Of a stretch of 48,616 nucleotides of DNA, positions 23,818 to 32,736 are shown piece after piece; the stretch's first letter is position 1; each line of letters starts with the position of its first letter. The DNA comes from an uncultured Chitinophagaceae bacterium. Lineage in GTDB: Bacteria; Bacteroidota; Bacteroidia; Chitinophagales; Chitinophagaceae. The stretch covers positions 1-48,616 of the forward strand of contig CALESY010000059.1 of NCBI GenBank assembly GCA_937919945.1, given 5' to 3'. The notes beneath the pieces are model-generated. The model saw only the letters and a list, made by a program, of their open reading frames with translations. It was not told where the DNA came from and made no database searches. The translations under genes were made by a program, and so were the position numbers.

Positions 23818-25182
23818 ATGAAACGCATACATTTTATTGCCATAGGCGGGGCGGTTATGCACCAACTGGCATTGGCACTACTCAGGCAGGGAAATACCGT
23901 AACCGGCAGCGATGATGAGATAAACGACCCTGCCAAAAGCAACCTTGCAGCCGCAGGCATACTACCCGCTGCGTATGGTTGGTACCCCGAAAAAATTACT
24001 AAAGAGTTGGATGCCATTGTATTAGGTATGCATGCCAAGGCCGATAACCCCGAACTACTGGCGGCGCAGGCATTGGGTATTCCCATATACTCCTTTCCTG
24101 AATATGTGTATGAGGTAAGCAAAAACAAAAAACGTGTCGTAATAGCGGGCAGCCACGGCAAGACCACCATTACCAGTATGGTGATGCACATACTGAAAAA
24201 ACAAAATATAGACTTCGACTATCTGGTTGGTGCAAAAGTGGCAGGGTTTGAGCAGTCAGTACGATTGAGCTATGCGCCCATTATTGTATTAGAGGGCGAT
24301 GAATACCCTGCATCGGTAATAGAGAAAAGGCCGAAGATATTTTTCTATCATCCGCATATCAGCGTACTCAGTGGTATAGCTTGGGACCATATCAATGTGT
24401 TTCCTACCTACGATATTTACCGCAACCAGTTTGAGCAATACTTAGAGGGTTTGGATAATGGCACACCTGTGTACTACAACAATGAAGACACAGAAGTGCA
24501 ACGTGTGATAGACAATAGTGCCAACCATTTAGACACTGAGCCATATAATATGCCTGCCTTCCATTACGAAGATGGTATAGCTGTGTTGGATACAGAGTAT
24601 GGTCCAGTGCCTGTATCTGTCTTCGGGCGGCACAACCTGCTGAATATGCAAGCAGCTATTGCAGTGTGTGTAGAGTTGGGTGTGAGCAAAGAGGATTGTT
24701 ACAAAGCCATTGCCGACTTCAGCGGTGCGGCACGCAGGTTGGAAAAACTATTCCAAAACGATACCCTGGTTGCCTACCGCGATTTTGCACATGCGCCATC
24801 GAAACTGAAAGCCACGCTCGATGCCGTACGTGAAGGCTACCCTACACACAAGCTGATAGCATGTTTTGAACTGCATACCTACAGCAGCCTCAATGCACAG
24901 TTCCTTAGCGAGTATGCGCATAGTATAGATTCGGCAGATGATGCGGTGGTGTACTTCAGCCACCACGCACTGCAACTAAAAGGCTTGCCATTACTTGATA
25001 CTGCAACCGTAAAGCAATATTTTGAAAGGGAAGACCTTGCGGTTATTGACAATAAAGAAGCATTGCAGCAACATATCACCTCGCTACTCAACCAAAGCAA
25101 CCAACCTACCTGTCTTTTATTGATGAGTTCCGGCACTTTTGATGGAATTGACTGGAATGGTGTATGTTCGCAGCAAAATTGA
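23818..25182 (+). CDS. mpl: UDP-N-acetylmuramate:L-alanyl-gamma-D-glutamyl-meso-DAP ligase
   Basis: 454 residues, a Mur ligase. Mpl joins recycled murein tripeptide to UDP-MurNAc with ATP. The Rossmann start HFIAIGGAVMHQLALALLRQG, the P-loop GSHGKTTITSM, the LEGDEYPASVIEKRPKI segment, AWDHINVFPTYDIY and the FGRHNLLNMQAA and SGAARRLEKLF motifs all fit, with FAHAPSKLKATLDAVREGYP in domain 3. In Bacteroidota the protein is often annotated simply as peptidoglycan synthetase. The exonuclease gene begins 10 bases later, so the pair is probably co-transcribed. Confidence 0.94.
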   Translation: MKRIHFIAIGGAVMHQLALALLRQGNTVTGSDDEINDPAKSNLAAAGILPAAYGWYPEKITKELDAIVLGMHAKADNPELLAAQALGIPIYSFPEYVYEVSKNKKRVVIAGSHGKTTITSMVMHILKKQNIDFDYLVGAKVAGFEQSVRLSYAPIIVLEGDEYPASVIEKRPKIFFYHPHISVLSGIAWDHINVFPTYDIYRNQFEQYLEGLDNGTPVYYNNEDTEVQRVIDNSANHLDTEPYNMPAFHYEDGIAVLDTEYGPVPVSVFGRHNLLNMQAAIAVCVELGVSKEDCYKAIADFSGAARRLEKLFQNDTLVAYRDFAHAPSKLKATLDAVREGYPTHKLIACFELHTYSSLNAQFLSEYAHSIDSADDAVVYFSHHALQLKGLPLLDTATVKQYFEREDLAVIDNKEALQQHITSLLNQSNQPTCLLLMSSGTFDGIDWNGVCSQQN

Positions 25183-25192
25183 TACCTGCAGG

Positions 25193-25972
25193 ATGGCACA
25201 GCTTAGCTTAAAAAGACCAATAATATTTTTCGATCTGGAAACCACCGGCACAGAACATGGTAAAGACAGGATTATAGAACTGGCGCTGATAAAACTGAAT
25301 ACTGACAGTACAAGGGCTAAGTATGTTAAACGTGTAAATCCTGGCATACCTATACCACCAGAATCTACCGCTATACATGGTATAAAAGATGAAGATGTAA
25401 AAGATGCGCCTGCCTTCAAGCAGATAGCACACGATTTATATAACTGGATGAAGGGTTGCGACTTGGGTGGTTACAATTCCAACAAGTTTGATATACCTAT
25501 GCTGGCAGAAGAGTTTTTGCGCGCTGGTATTCATGTTGACTTTACGGAGCGCAATATGATAGATGCCCAGCAGATATTTTTTAAAATGGAAGCACGTACA
25601 CTGGCGGCAGCATACCAGTTTTATTGCGGCAAGCAATTGGAAAATGCGCATAGTGCTGAGGCCGACGTAGAAGCTACAATAGAGGTCTTGGAATCGCAAC
25701 TGGACAGGTACACACAATTGGGTACGGATGTAAAACAACTGCATGATTTCAGCAATGCAGAGCCGATGGTAGACTATGCCCGCCGTATGGTGATGAAAGA
25801 TGGTGAGCCGATATTCAACTTCGGGAAGTATAAAGGGCAGAAAGTGGAAGAGGTCTTCAAACGAGAACCACAGTATTATGACTGGATGATGCAGGCTGAT
25901 TTTCCACTGCATACCAAACAAAAAATATCAGAGATATTGAATAACATGAAACTACGTAAGCCCAAAGCCTAA
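25193..25972 (+). CDS. DnaQ-like 3'-5' exonuclease
   Basis: 259 residues. All DEDDh exonuclease motifs are seen: Exo I FFDLETTG (D14, E16), Exo II GGYNSNKFDIPML and Exo III HSAEADVEAT. After the nuclease domain (about 8-180) a small C-terminal domain carries FNFGKYKGQKVEEVFKREPQYYDWMMQADFP, the pattern shared with DUF3820-type extensions of some exonucleases. It may proofread or degrade small nucleic acids; it is shorter than a polymerase III epsilon assembly subunit and has no clamp-binding motif that could be recognised. The start at 25193 is preferred, as the longer reading from 25139 would overlap mpl. Confidence 0.9.
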   Translation: MAQLSLKRPIIFFDLETTGTEHGKDRIIELALIKLNTDSTRAKYVKRVNPGIPIPPESTAIHGIKDEDVKDAPAFKQIAHDLYNWMKGCDLGGYNSNKFDIPMLAEEFLRAGIHVDFTERNMIDAQQIFFKMEARTLAAAYQFYCGKQLENAHSAEADVEATIEVLESQLDRYTQLGTDVKQLHDFSNAEPMVDYARRMVMKDGEPIFNFGKYKGQKVEEVFKREPQYYDWMMQADFPLHTKQKISEILNNMKLRKPKA

Positions 25973-26045
25973 ACTTTAGTGATTTATTTAACACATAGCT
26001 AGTCATTATTTCTTATTTTAGCCCCTTTAATTTTAGCCCAAAGAC

Positions 26046-26750
26046 TTGGACAAACTCGTTATCATACCAACCTACAACGAAAAGGAGAATATTGAACGTA
26101 TCATCCTGAAGGTGCTTTCCTTGCCCGGCAGTTTTCATATACTGATAGTAGATGATGGTTCGCCCGATGGTACGGCAGCTATAGTTAAAAGTTTGCAGCA
26201 AAACTACACAGAGCAAGTACACTTGCTGGAGCGTAGCGGCAAGTTGGGTTTGGGTACTGCGTACATTGCAGGTTTTAAATGGGCGCTTGAAAGGGGGTAC
26301 CAGTATATTTTTGAGATGGATGCTGACTTCTCTCACAACCCTGAAGACCTGATACGTTTGCATCATGCTTGCAGCAACGGGGCAGATGTTGCGGTTGGCT
26401 CTCGTTATGTACCCGGTGGTAAAGTTGTCAACTGGCCGTGGGACAGAATATTTATTTCAAAAGGCGGTGCACTCTATACAAGGCTTATCACCTTTATGCC
26501 TGTTAAAGATCCTACAGCGGGTTTTGTATGCTACCGCTCCAAAGTATTGCAAACTATACCCTTAGATAAAGTGCAGTTTGTAGGCTACGCCTTTCAGATA
26601 GAAATGAAATACCGTGCTTGGAAGCTAGGCTTTAAGATAGAAGAAGTTCCCATCACATTCATCGACCGAACGGAAGGACAATCGAAGATGAGCAAGGGCA
26701 TTGTACAGGAAGCCATGTATGGTGTTTGGAAGATGCGTAAGGGGGATTAA
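26046..26750 (+). CDS. Polyprenol monophosphomannose synthase-like glycosyltransferase
   Basis: 234 residues of GT family 2, DPM1 type: VIIPTYNEKENIERII at the N-terminus, ILIVDDGSPDGT, GKLGLGTAYIAGFKWAL, the metal site MDADFSHNPEDL, VAVGSRYVPGGKVVNW and VGYAFQIEMKYRAWKLGFKIEEVPI. Such enzymes load a sugar onto a polyprenol phosphate at the inner membrane for cell-surface glycans. There are no C-terminal membrane helices, as in the catalytic-only class. The start is TTG at 26046; an in-frame TAG 12 bases upstream excludes a longer ATG start. It overlaps the convergent WbqC gene by four bases. Confidence 0.92.
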   Translation: MDKLVIIPTYNEKENIERIILKVLSLPGSFHILIVDDGSPDGTAAIVKSLQQNYTEQVHLLERSGKLGLGTAYIAGFKWALERGYQYIFEMDADFSHNPEDLIRLHHACSNGADVAVGSRYVPGGKVVNWPWDRIFISKGGALYTRLITFMPVKDPTAGFVCYRSKVLQTIPLDKVQFVGYAFQIEMKYRAWKLGFKIEEVPITFIDRTEGQSKMSKGIVQEAMYGVWKMRKGD

Positions 26751-27418
26751 TAATTATCTCTTTTTTGTTTAGTAGTTCCCCATTCTATTACTAAATCTGT
26801 ATGTTGTCTCAGCCATTGTACTGCATAAGGCCCTTCGGCAAACAATACATCCAGCATGCTTAGGTTTGGTAAAAAACCATTACGTTCTGCAAATACTTGC
26901 TGATAAGGCTCCGTACCCTGAAGTGAATGTTTTTCTGAGCCCGGTTTCATTACACGGCGAAGGTCTGTAACGTCTGTATATTCTTTTTGATAATCATCAG
27001 TATAAGTGATTGTAAAATCAAAGCGTAACTCTTTCTGCAACCATTTGATAGATGCAAGATTGAAATCAATCAACAAATCGAAATTTTGTGAATAAAGGTT
27101 TTGAAGAACCGGTTCATAATGTTCGAAATAAGGAGTACGCTTATATACCGAAACCAAAGTACGCCAATGTTGTGTTTGCCAGCGTTGTTTGTTATCAATA
27201 CGCACTTGTTGCATGGCAGTGCGTTGCTCCCTTCCATGCAATAGTGGTATACTCAATTGTATTCCGCCATTTGAACCATTGATGAAATACTTATTTCTAT
27301 AGGTCATTTTTTCAAAATGCTCTGTACCGTCTAATGCCAATGTCGCCGCATTTTGTATATGTGCCCACCAGTAAATATTCGGAAATGGTATGTATGAACT
27401 GACAATAGTATTACTCAT
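26747..27418 (-). CDS. WbqC family protein
   Basis: 223 residues. Typical WbqC pattern: SSYIPFPNIYWWAHIQNAATL, FEKMTYRNKYFINGSNGGIQLSIPL, RIDNKQRWQTQHWRTLVSVYKRTPYFEHY and DVLFAEGP near the C-terminus. WbqC-like proteins occur in polysaccharide clusters and have been proposed to be glycosyltransferase-like or accessory, but the biochemistry is unsettled. It lies opposite a DPM1-like gene, an association with surface-glycan synthesis only by position. It is divergent from the GWxTD gene. Confidence 0.88.
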   Translation of the reverse strand: MSNTIVSSYIPFPNIYWWAHIQNAATLALDGTEHFEKMTYRNKYFINGSNGGIQLSIPLLHGREQRTAMQQVRIDNKQRWQTQHWRTLVSVYKRTPYFEHYEPVLQNLYSQNFDLLIDFNLASIKWLQKELRFDFTITYTDDYQKEYTDVTDLRRVMKPGSEKHSLQGTEPYQQVFAERNGFLPNLSMLDVLFAEGPYAVQWLRQHTDLVIEWGTTKQKRDNY

Positions 27419-27486
27419 TATGCAACTTCCTTATTTACGATGCTGTATTTTCGCTTATTATTCACAACCCGAAAAGACAATTATTA

Positions 27487-27494
27487 TAGTTTTG
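27487..27494 (+). promoter_or_regulatory. -7 box of the GWxTD gene
   Basis: TAGTTTTG, exact TAnnTTTG, 15 bases before the ATG at 27510. It lies inside a longer in-frame reading (from 27390), so it supports 27510 as the start. Confidence 0.55.
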
Positions 27495-27509
27495 CAAAAA
27501 AAGCGAAAA

Positions 27510-28982
27510 ATGCGCAGATGGTTGTGTTTTATCCTGTTGATATGCTGTATGGCTAAAGGCAGCAAAGCAATTGAAGCTGTAGTAGCATATAAGATATTTT
27601 ACAGCTATCAGGATAAAGTATATACACCATATATAGAGCTTTATTGGCAGGTAGCCAGCAATACACTAACCTATAACTCGCCCGATAGCAATAATTATCA
27701 GGCAAAAATCAAAACATATATTTCTATTACAGATAGTGCAGGCAATGTCGTAAAAACAGATGCATACATATTGCAAACACAGCCGGCACACACTAAAGAG
27801 GCAGCCTTCTTGCAAAAAATCATTGAAGTGCAGCGGTATGTTATTCCTACTGGCAAACTCTATTTCAGCCTTCAGCTTGAAGACATTTTCAACCCGAAAA
27901 ACAAATTTAATCATGCTGATTCTGCAGTTGTATTACCGGTTACACAACAGCCTGCTTATACATCGCTACAACTACTAGACACTACATATAGCAGTAGTGT
28001 GCAGGATATGTTTGCTAAAAACGGTAACATCCAAATACCTTTATGTGCTGATTTTTTGGATAATAGCAGACACTACATTACTTATTATACAGAATTGATG
28101 GTTCCGCCTGCATCGGGGTATCTGAAACATAAGTTCAAGCAACAGGTTTTCATTTCTAAAAAACCACAGGAGAGTGTTATTTACTGGTTGCAACAAACAG
28201 ACAGCATACAAACGGAAGAAATAACCCCCTTATATGGGAGATTGAATATAGAACGATTGCCATCTGGTAATTACTACCTGAATATTGCATTGACTGATAA
28301 CGGTAAAAAGATTGCATATAATAGCTTGTTCTTTCAGCGCATAAATACAAAACCTAAGATAGATACAGCAGGCATTGCGAGTTCTGATACTATTACAACA
28401 CAGATGCAGGTACTTGACCTCAGCACTACTTTTGTATCCAAATACACATTGCCGCAACTGAAAGCTATATTAAAGATGCTTAAACCCATATGTAACGAGA
28501 TTGAATTAGTATCTGTTAATAACTTCGTTGCACGACCTGATGAGACTTATATCAAGTATTTCATCTACAACTTCTGGAAACAAAGAAGCCCGCTTAATCC
28601 CAAAGCCGAGTGGGAGAAATATGTAGCAATAATTAAAGAAGTAAACAGGATGTTTGGTGTATCGGGTATTGCAGGGTATGAAACAGAGCGCGGCGTTATT
28701 TACCTGAAATATGGAAAACCTGATGAAATGGTAAGCGTATCGAACGAGCAGGGGACAGAGCCTTATGAAATATGGACTTACAATACCCTGCCACACCAAA
28801 GTACCGGTGGCATGTTGCTGTTTTACAGGCCCGGCTTTATGACAGGCGACTACAGGGTGCTGCATTCCAACATAAGAGGAGAAATGCGCAACCCTGATTG
28901 GAGAGCAATATTATATAAAACAGGACGTGCAAATAACAACGTCGGCTCGCGGGCTGAGCAGTATTTTCCAGGAAACAAATAG
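27510..28982 (+). CDS. GWxTD domain-containing protein
   Basis: 490 residues. MRRWLCFILLICCMAKGSKA is a signal peptide. Extracytoplasmic beta-rich domains lead to the C-terminal GWxTD domain (about 350-490), here as IAGYETERGVIYLKYGKPDEMV and EPYEIWTYNT, with YRPGFMTGDYRVLHSN following. The family is found mostly in Bacteroidota, often in exported proteins, and its function is not established. dapF begins 14 bases later and could be co-transcribed. The upstream in-frame ATG at 27390 was rejected because the -7 box lies between them and family signals start as here. Confidence 0.85.
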   Translation: MRRWLCFILLICCMAKGSKAIEAVVAYKIFYSYQDKVYTPYIELYWQVASNTLTYNSPDSNNYQAKIKTYISITDSAGNVVKTDAYILQTQPAHTKEAAFLQKIIEVQRYVIPTGKLYFSLQLEDIFNPKNKFNHADSAVVLPVTQQPAYTSLQLLDTTYSSSVQDMFAKNGNIQIPLCADFLDNSRHYITYYTELMVPPASGYLKHKFKQQVFISKKPQESVIYWLQQTDSIQTEEITPLYGRLNIERLPSGNYYLNIALTDNGKKIAYNSLFFQRINTKPKIDTAGIASSDTITTQMQVLDLSTTFVSKYTLPQLKAILKMLKPICNEIELVSVNNFVARPDETYIKYFIYNFWKQRSPLNPKAEWEKYVAIIKEVNRMFGVSGIAGYETERGVIYLKYGKPDEMVSVSNEQGTEPYEIWTYNTLPHQSTGGMLLFYRPGFMTGDYRVLHSNIRGEMRNPDWRAILYKTGRANNNVGSRAEQYFPGNK

Positions 28983-28996
28983 TGTAACTTTGCACT

Positions 28997-29776
28997 ATGC
29001 TTTTGCATTTTTATAAATACCAGGGAACAGGTAACGATTTTATATTGCTTGATAATAGGGATAATACTATATCACTATCCTTACAGCAGATTGCTTTTTT
29101 ATGCGATAGAAAATTCGGTATAGGGGCTGATGGGTTGATGCTGCTTGAAAAAGCTGATGGATACGACTTCAAAATGGTATATTATAATGCTGACGGGAAT
29201 GAAAGCACCATGTGCGGCAATGGCGGCAGGTGCATTACTGCATTTGCTAATAAACTGGAGCTAGTTCAAAACAAAGCCAACTTTTTAGCAATAGATGGCC
29301 CACATCAGGCAAGTATTAATGCTGACGATATAGTAAGTCTGCATATGCAAGATGTAAGCGGAATAATAACGGGGCAAGGATATGTGGAAATGAACACAGG
29401 TTCGCCACACTATGTACAGTTTGTTGATGATGTAGCAAGTATTGATGTATTCCTTGATGGGCGGACAATACGCAATGAAGCACGTTACCAACCTAAAGGT
29501 ATTAATGTAAACTTCGTACAGCAGGTTTCAGATGGTATATATGTGCGTACATACGAGCGTGGAGTGGAAGATGAAACTCTTAGTTGTGGTACAGGAGTAA
29601 CGGCTTCTGCTATTGCAATAAATATCACCCAGCCAGATGGTGAGTATAGTGTAAACATTGAAACCCCCGGGGGTTTATTGAACGTGAAGTATAAAAAAAT
29701 CGGGAATAGCGCTAATAATGTTGTACTGACTGGTAATGCTGTATTCGTTTTTGAAGGCACAATAGACATAGCCTAG
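28997..29776 (+). CDS. dapF: Diaminopimelate epimerase
   Basis: 259 residues. It interconverts LL- and meso-DAP, providing the cross-linking amino acid of peptidoglycan and the precursor of lysine. The two catalytic cysteines are C73 (STMCGNGGR) and C196 (ETLSCGTGV); FYKYQGTGNDFIL and FGIGADGLML are family signatures. It lies 14 bases after the GWxTD stop codon, and TAACTTTG at 28985-28992, an exact -7 match, ends four bases before the ATG, so a leaderless transcript is possible in addition to read-through. Confidence 0.97.
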   Translation: MLLHFYKYQGTGNDFILLDNRDNTISLSLQQIAFLCDRKFGIGADGLMLLEKADGYDFKMVYYNADGNESTMCGNGGRCITAFANKLELVQNKANFLAIDGPHQASINADDIVSLHMQDVSGIITGQGYVEMNTGSPHYVQFVDDVASIDVFLDGRTIRNEARYQPKGINVNFVQQVSDGIYVRTYERGVEDETLSCGTGVTASAIAINITQPDGEYSVNIETPGGLLNVKYKKIGNSANNVVLTGNAVFVFEGTIDIA

Positions 29777-29791
29777 TTCAATAAAATTCAA

Positions 29792-29811
29792 ACGCCCCGC
29801 ATGCGGGGCGT
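29792..29811. terminator. GC-rich palindrome between dapF and the E2 gene
   Basis: A 20-base perfect palindrome with GGGGCGT arms around GCATGC lies between convergent genes. Neither side has a good T run (CCTTG on the plus strand, TTTGAATTTTATT on the minus), so it probably serves mainly the minus-strand E2 gene. Confidence 0.65.
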
Positions 29812-29836
29812 CCTTGTAAAAATTATTTAAGTATAA

Positions 29837-31201
29837 TTATACTTCTCTATTAGGGTCAAAAGCTTCTAGTTCGTTAGCAACTGCTGTAAGGAAGCTGGCA
29901 CCCAGTGAGCCGTCAACAATACGATGGTCGTAGCTGAGCGAGAGATACATCATGTGGCGAATAGCTATTACATCACCTTGCTCAGTTTCCAACACCATAG
30001 GGCGTTTTTTGATGCTGCCTACAGCTAGTATAGCTACTTGTGGTTGGTTGATTATGGGTGTACCCATCAGACTGCCAAACGTACCCACATTGGTAAGCGT
30101 AAATGTACCGCCCTGTGTATCATCTGCTTTCAGTTTATTGTTACGCGCGGCGTTAGCCATGCCATTTACATCTTTGGTAATGCCAAGCAGATTTTTAGTA
30201 TCCGAATTTTTGATAACAGGTACTATCAAATTGCCACTTGGTAATGCTGTTGCCATACCAATGTTGATGTCTTTCTTCACAATGATTTTATCACCATCCA
30301 CACTGCTGTTTATCATCGGGTATTTGCGTATGCAATTCACGATAGCCTCAATGAATATCGGTGTGAACGTAATTTTCTCACCATATTTCTTTTCAAAAGA
30401 ACTTTTCACCTTATTGCGCCAGTTGACGATATTGGTAACATCGCACTCTGTAAAGCTGGTAACGTGCGGAGACGTAGCCTTGCTACGAACCATATGGTCA
30501 GCTATCAGCTTACGCATACGGTCCATTTCTATAATCTCTACATTATTACCATAGCTGGCAGCAGGTGCGGGTTGTGGTGCAACTACTGGTGTACTGGCAA
30601 CAGCAGGTGTCGGTTGTGCAACAGGCTCTGCCACTACAGTTGCAGCAACTTGTGGTGCAGGTGCAGCTACAGGGGCACCATTACCCCTATTGGCAACATA
30701 ATTCAAAATATCTTTCTTGGTAACACGCCCTTCGGCACCGGTACCTGGGATAGCTTCCAGCTCTGCCATGCCGATACCCTCTTTTGCTGCTATGTTTAAT
30801 ACTAGCGGGGAGTAAAAGCGTGCACCATCTCCATTGCTAACAAGAGGTGCTGCAGCCATTACAGGTTGCGGTGCAGGTGCTACAGGTTGTGGTGCAGGAG
30901 TAGGCGCAGGTGCAGCAACAGGCGCAGCCGGCTGTGGAGCAGGTGCTGCTGCACTTGAGCCAACAGTATCTATACGTGCTATAACTGTACCGACGGGTAC
31001 AACATCATTTTCTTTAAATAAGATTTCTGTAATAGTGCCCGCAGCAGTTGATGGTACTTCACTATCCACCTTATCTGTAGCGATTTCCAAAACCGTTTCG
31101 TCCATCTTAACGGTATCACCCAGCTTTTTGTGCCATTTCAGCACGGTAGCTTCCATGATACTCTCCCCCATCTTAGGCATTACAAGATCAACAACTGCCA
31201 T
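29837..31201 (-). CDS. 2-oxoacid dehydrogenase dihydrolipoyl acyltransferase (E2)
   Basis: 454 residues in the standard order: lipoyl domain (1-80; lipoylated K44 in ATDKVDSEV), an Ala/Pro-rich linker (about 83-122), the E1/E3-binding domain (about 126-168; YSPLVLNIAAKEGI, GTGAEGRVTKKDIL), a second Ala/Pro linker, and the acyltransferase core (about 225-454) with catalytic H426 in YDHRIVDG. E2 passes acyl groups from E1 to CoA. The sequence alone does not separate branched-chain from pyruvate or 2-oxoglutarate complexes; branched-chain type is the common case for this form in Bacteroidota. E1 and E3 genes are not here. Confidence 0.95.
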   Translation of the reverse strand: MAVVDLVMPKMGESIMEATVLKWHKKLGDTVKMDETVLEIATDKVDSEVPSTAAGTITEILFKENDVVPVGTVIARIDTVGSSAAAPAPQPAAPVAAPAPTPAPQPVAPAPQPVMAAAPLVSNGDGARFYSPLVLNIAAKEGIGMAELEAIPGTGAEGRVTKKDILNYVANRGNGAPVAAPAPQVAATVVAEPVAQPTPAVASTPVVAPQPAPAASYGNNVEIIEMDRMRKLIADHMVRSKATSPHVTSFTECDVTNIVNWRNKVKSSFEKKYGEKITFTPIFIEAIVNCIRKYPMINSSVDGDKIIVKKDINIGMATALPSGNLIVPVIKNSDTKNLLGITKDVNGMANAARNNKLKADDTQGGTFTLTNVGTFGSLMGTPIINQPQVAILAVGSIKKRPMVLETEQGDVIAIRHMMYLSLSYDHRIVDGSLGASFLTAVANELEAFDPNREV

Positions 31202-31241
31202 AAATAGCTCTTAGTTATAATTTGTTAGCAATAACGCGGTA

Positions 31242-31270
31242 CAAAAATAATCAAATGAAGCTCAAAAGTA
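31242..31270 (-). promoter_or_regulatory. Two -7 boxes upstream of the E2 gene
   Basis: On the minus strand TATTTTTG (31242-31249) and TACTTTTG (31263-31270) both match TAnnTTTG. The nearer one gives a leader of about 35 bases. No TTG at the ideal distance for either. Confidence 0.45.
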
Positions 31271-31327
31271 TAAATTACCCTCAACAGTAGGCAGATATTG
31301 TTATTTTATCTTTTTTTACACGGTATA

Positions 31328-31340
31328 TGCCGATACGGCA
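31328..31340. repeat. Inverted repeat TGCCG-ATA-CGGCA before MBOAT
   Basis: Five-bp arms around ATA, nine bases upstream of the MBOAT start. The central CCGATACGG is the same as at 14526-14540. It overlaps the predicted leader and could be an operator or affect translation. Confidence 0.45.
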
Positions 31341-31349
31341 CGGGCAGGT

Positions 31350-32732
31350 ATGTTGTTTAATTCATTACAGTTTTTGGTGTTTTTTATGGTTGTAACCTTA
31401 TGGTTTTACAGCCTGCATACGCAAAAAAGCCGCAACCAACTGCTGTTAATAGCCAGCTGTTATTTTTATATGTCTTTCGTACCAGAGTATATACTGATAC
31501 TGGGATGTACAATTATCATAGATTATCTGGCAGGCTTACAGATTGCAAGAACTTTTGGGAGCAACAGAAAAGGATGGTTAATACTAAGTATTATTGCCAA
31601 TGTAGGTATATTGGCATATTACAAATATGCCAACTTCATTATTGATAACCTGAACGGGGTATTGGGTACTTTTTCTACAGGCAATCATTTCGATGCATTG
31701 GATATAATATTGCCTGTTGGCTTATCGTTCCATACTTTTCAGGCAATGAGCTACACCATAGAGGTATACCGTGGCAATCAACCACCCGAACGAAACTTTT
31801 CAACGTATGCACTGTATGTCATGTTTTACCCCCAGTTGGTAGCTGGCCCAATAGAAAGACCTCAAAATATATTACCGCAGCTACACGAATACCGTGCATA
31901 CGATTGGAATAATGTAAAAGAAGGATTGGCAAGGATGCTTTGGGGATTCTTTAAAAAAGTGGTGATTGCAGACAGGCTGGCAATGGTTGTAGATTATTGT
32001 TTTGACAACCACAATTCAGCATCGTGGCATGTATTGGCTGTTGGTGCTGTGTTTTATTCATTCCAGATTTATTGTGATTTTTCAGGCTATTGCGATATTG
32101 GTATAGGTGCTGCCAAAGTGATGAATATTAAACTGATGGAGAACTTTGCACAACCCTATACATCAGCAAATATTATCACCTTCTGGCAACGATGGCATAT
32201 TTCACTGTCAAGTTGGTTTAGGGATTATGTGTATATACCACTTGGTGGCAACCGTAGAGGTGCATTGCGCAGACGTATCAATGTGTTTATAGTTTTTCTG
32301 CTAAGTGGGTTATGGCATGGTGCTAACTGGACGTTTGTACTATGGGGTGGGCTACATGGTTTGTTGGTTACTGTTTTCGGCGGGAATAGCGAAAAATCGA
32401 ATAAAGGTTTAATAGTTATCAAAGCCATCATCACATTTATATCAGTTACTATTCTATGGGTATTCTTTAGGGCAAGTGATATTACACAAGCGATTGATTA
32501 TTTGCTGGGTCTGCTCCAACTACAATCGGGCAGTAGTGCTATGGGTATGAATATAACAGAGCTACTAATATCAGTATGCCTCGTAATAATTATGATGCTG
32601 GTTGAGTACCGAAGAAAAAACTACCTGATAGAAAGCAACAAGGCATTTTACTGGTATGTAGCAGGTATGGTAACATTGTGTTATTGGTTAGGTGTATTCG
32701 GCGAAAATCAATTTATATACTTTCAATTCTGA
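31350..32732 (+). CDS. MBOAT family O-acyltransferase
   Basis: 460 residues, about ten membrane segments. Signature regions: YPQLVAGPIERPQNILPQL, YSFQIYCDFSGYCDIGIGAAKVMNI, FWQRWHISLSSWFRDYVYIPLGGNRRG and the catalytic histidine H323 in LLSGLWHGANWTFVLWGG. This is the AlgI/DltB-like branch that moves acetyl groups across the inner membrane for O-acetylation of extracellular polysaccharide. The SGNH gene four bases downstream supplies the expected partner. No polysaccharide synthase cluster flanks the pair, so the acceptor glycan is unknown. Confidence 0.94.
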   Translation: MLFNSLQFLVFFMVVTLWFYSLHTQKSRNQLLLIASCYFYMSFVPEYILILGCTIIIDYLAGLQIARTFGSNRKGWLILSIIANVGILAYYKYANFIIDNLNGVLGTFSTGNHFDALDIILPVGLSFHTFQAMSYTIEVYRGNQPPERNFSTYALYVMFYPQLVAGPIERPQNILPQLHEYRAYDWNNVKEGLARMLWGFFKKVVIADRLAMVVDYCFDNHNSASWHVLAVGAVFYSFQIYCDFSGYCDIGIGAAKVMNIKLMENFAQPYTSANIITFWQRWHISLSSWFRDYVYIPLGGNRRGALRRRINVFIVFLLSGLWHGANWTFVLWGGLHGLLVTVFGGNSEKSNKGLIVIKAIITFISVTILWVFFRASDITQAIDYLLGLLQLQSGSSAMGMNITELLISVCLVIIMMLVEYRRKNYLIESNKAFYWYVAGMVTLCYWLGVFGENQFIYFQF

Positions 32733-32736
32733 TGAT

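Noticed and set aside
29952..30554. Open frame of about 200 codons opposite the E2 gene
   Set aside because: Antisense to the acyltransferase core; no family features.
30834..31214. Ala/Gly-rich frame of 126 codons opposite the E2 linkers
   Set aside because: It mirrors the Pro/Ala linker codons of the E2 gene; low complexity only.
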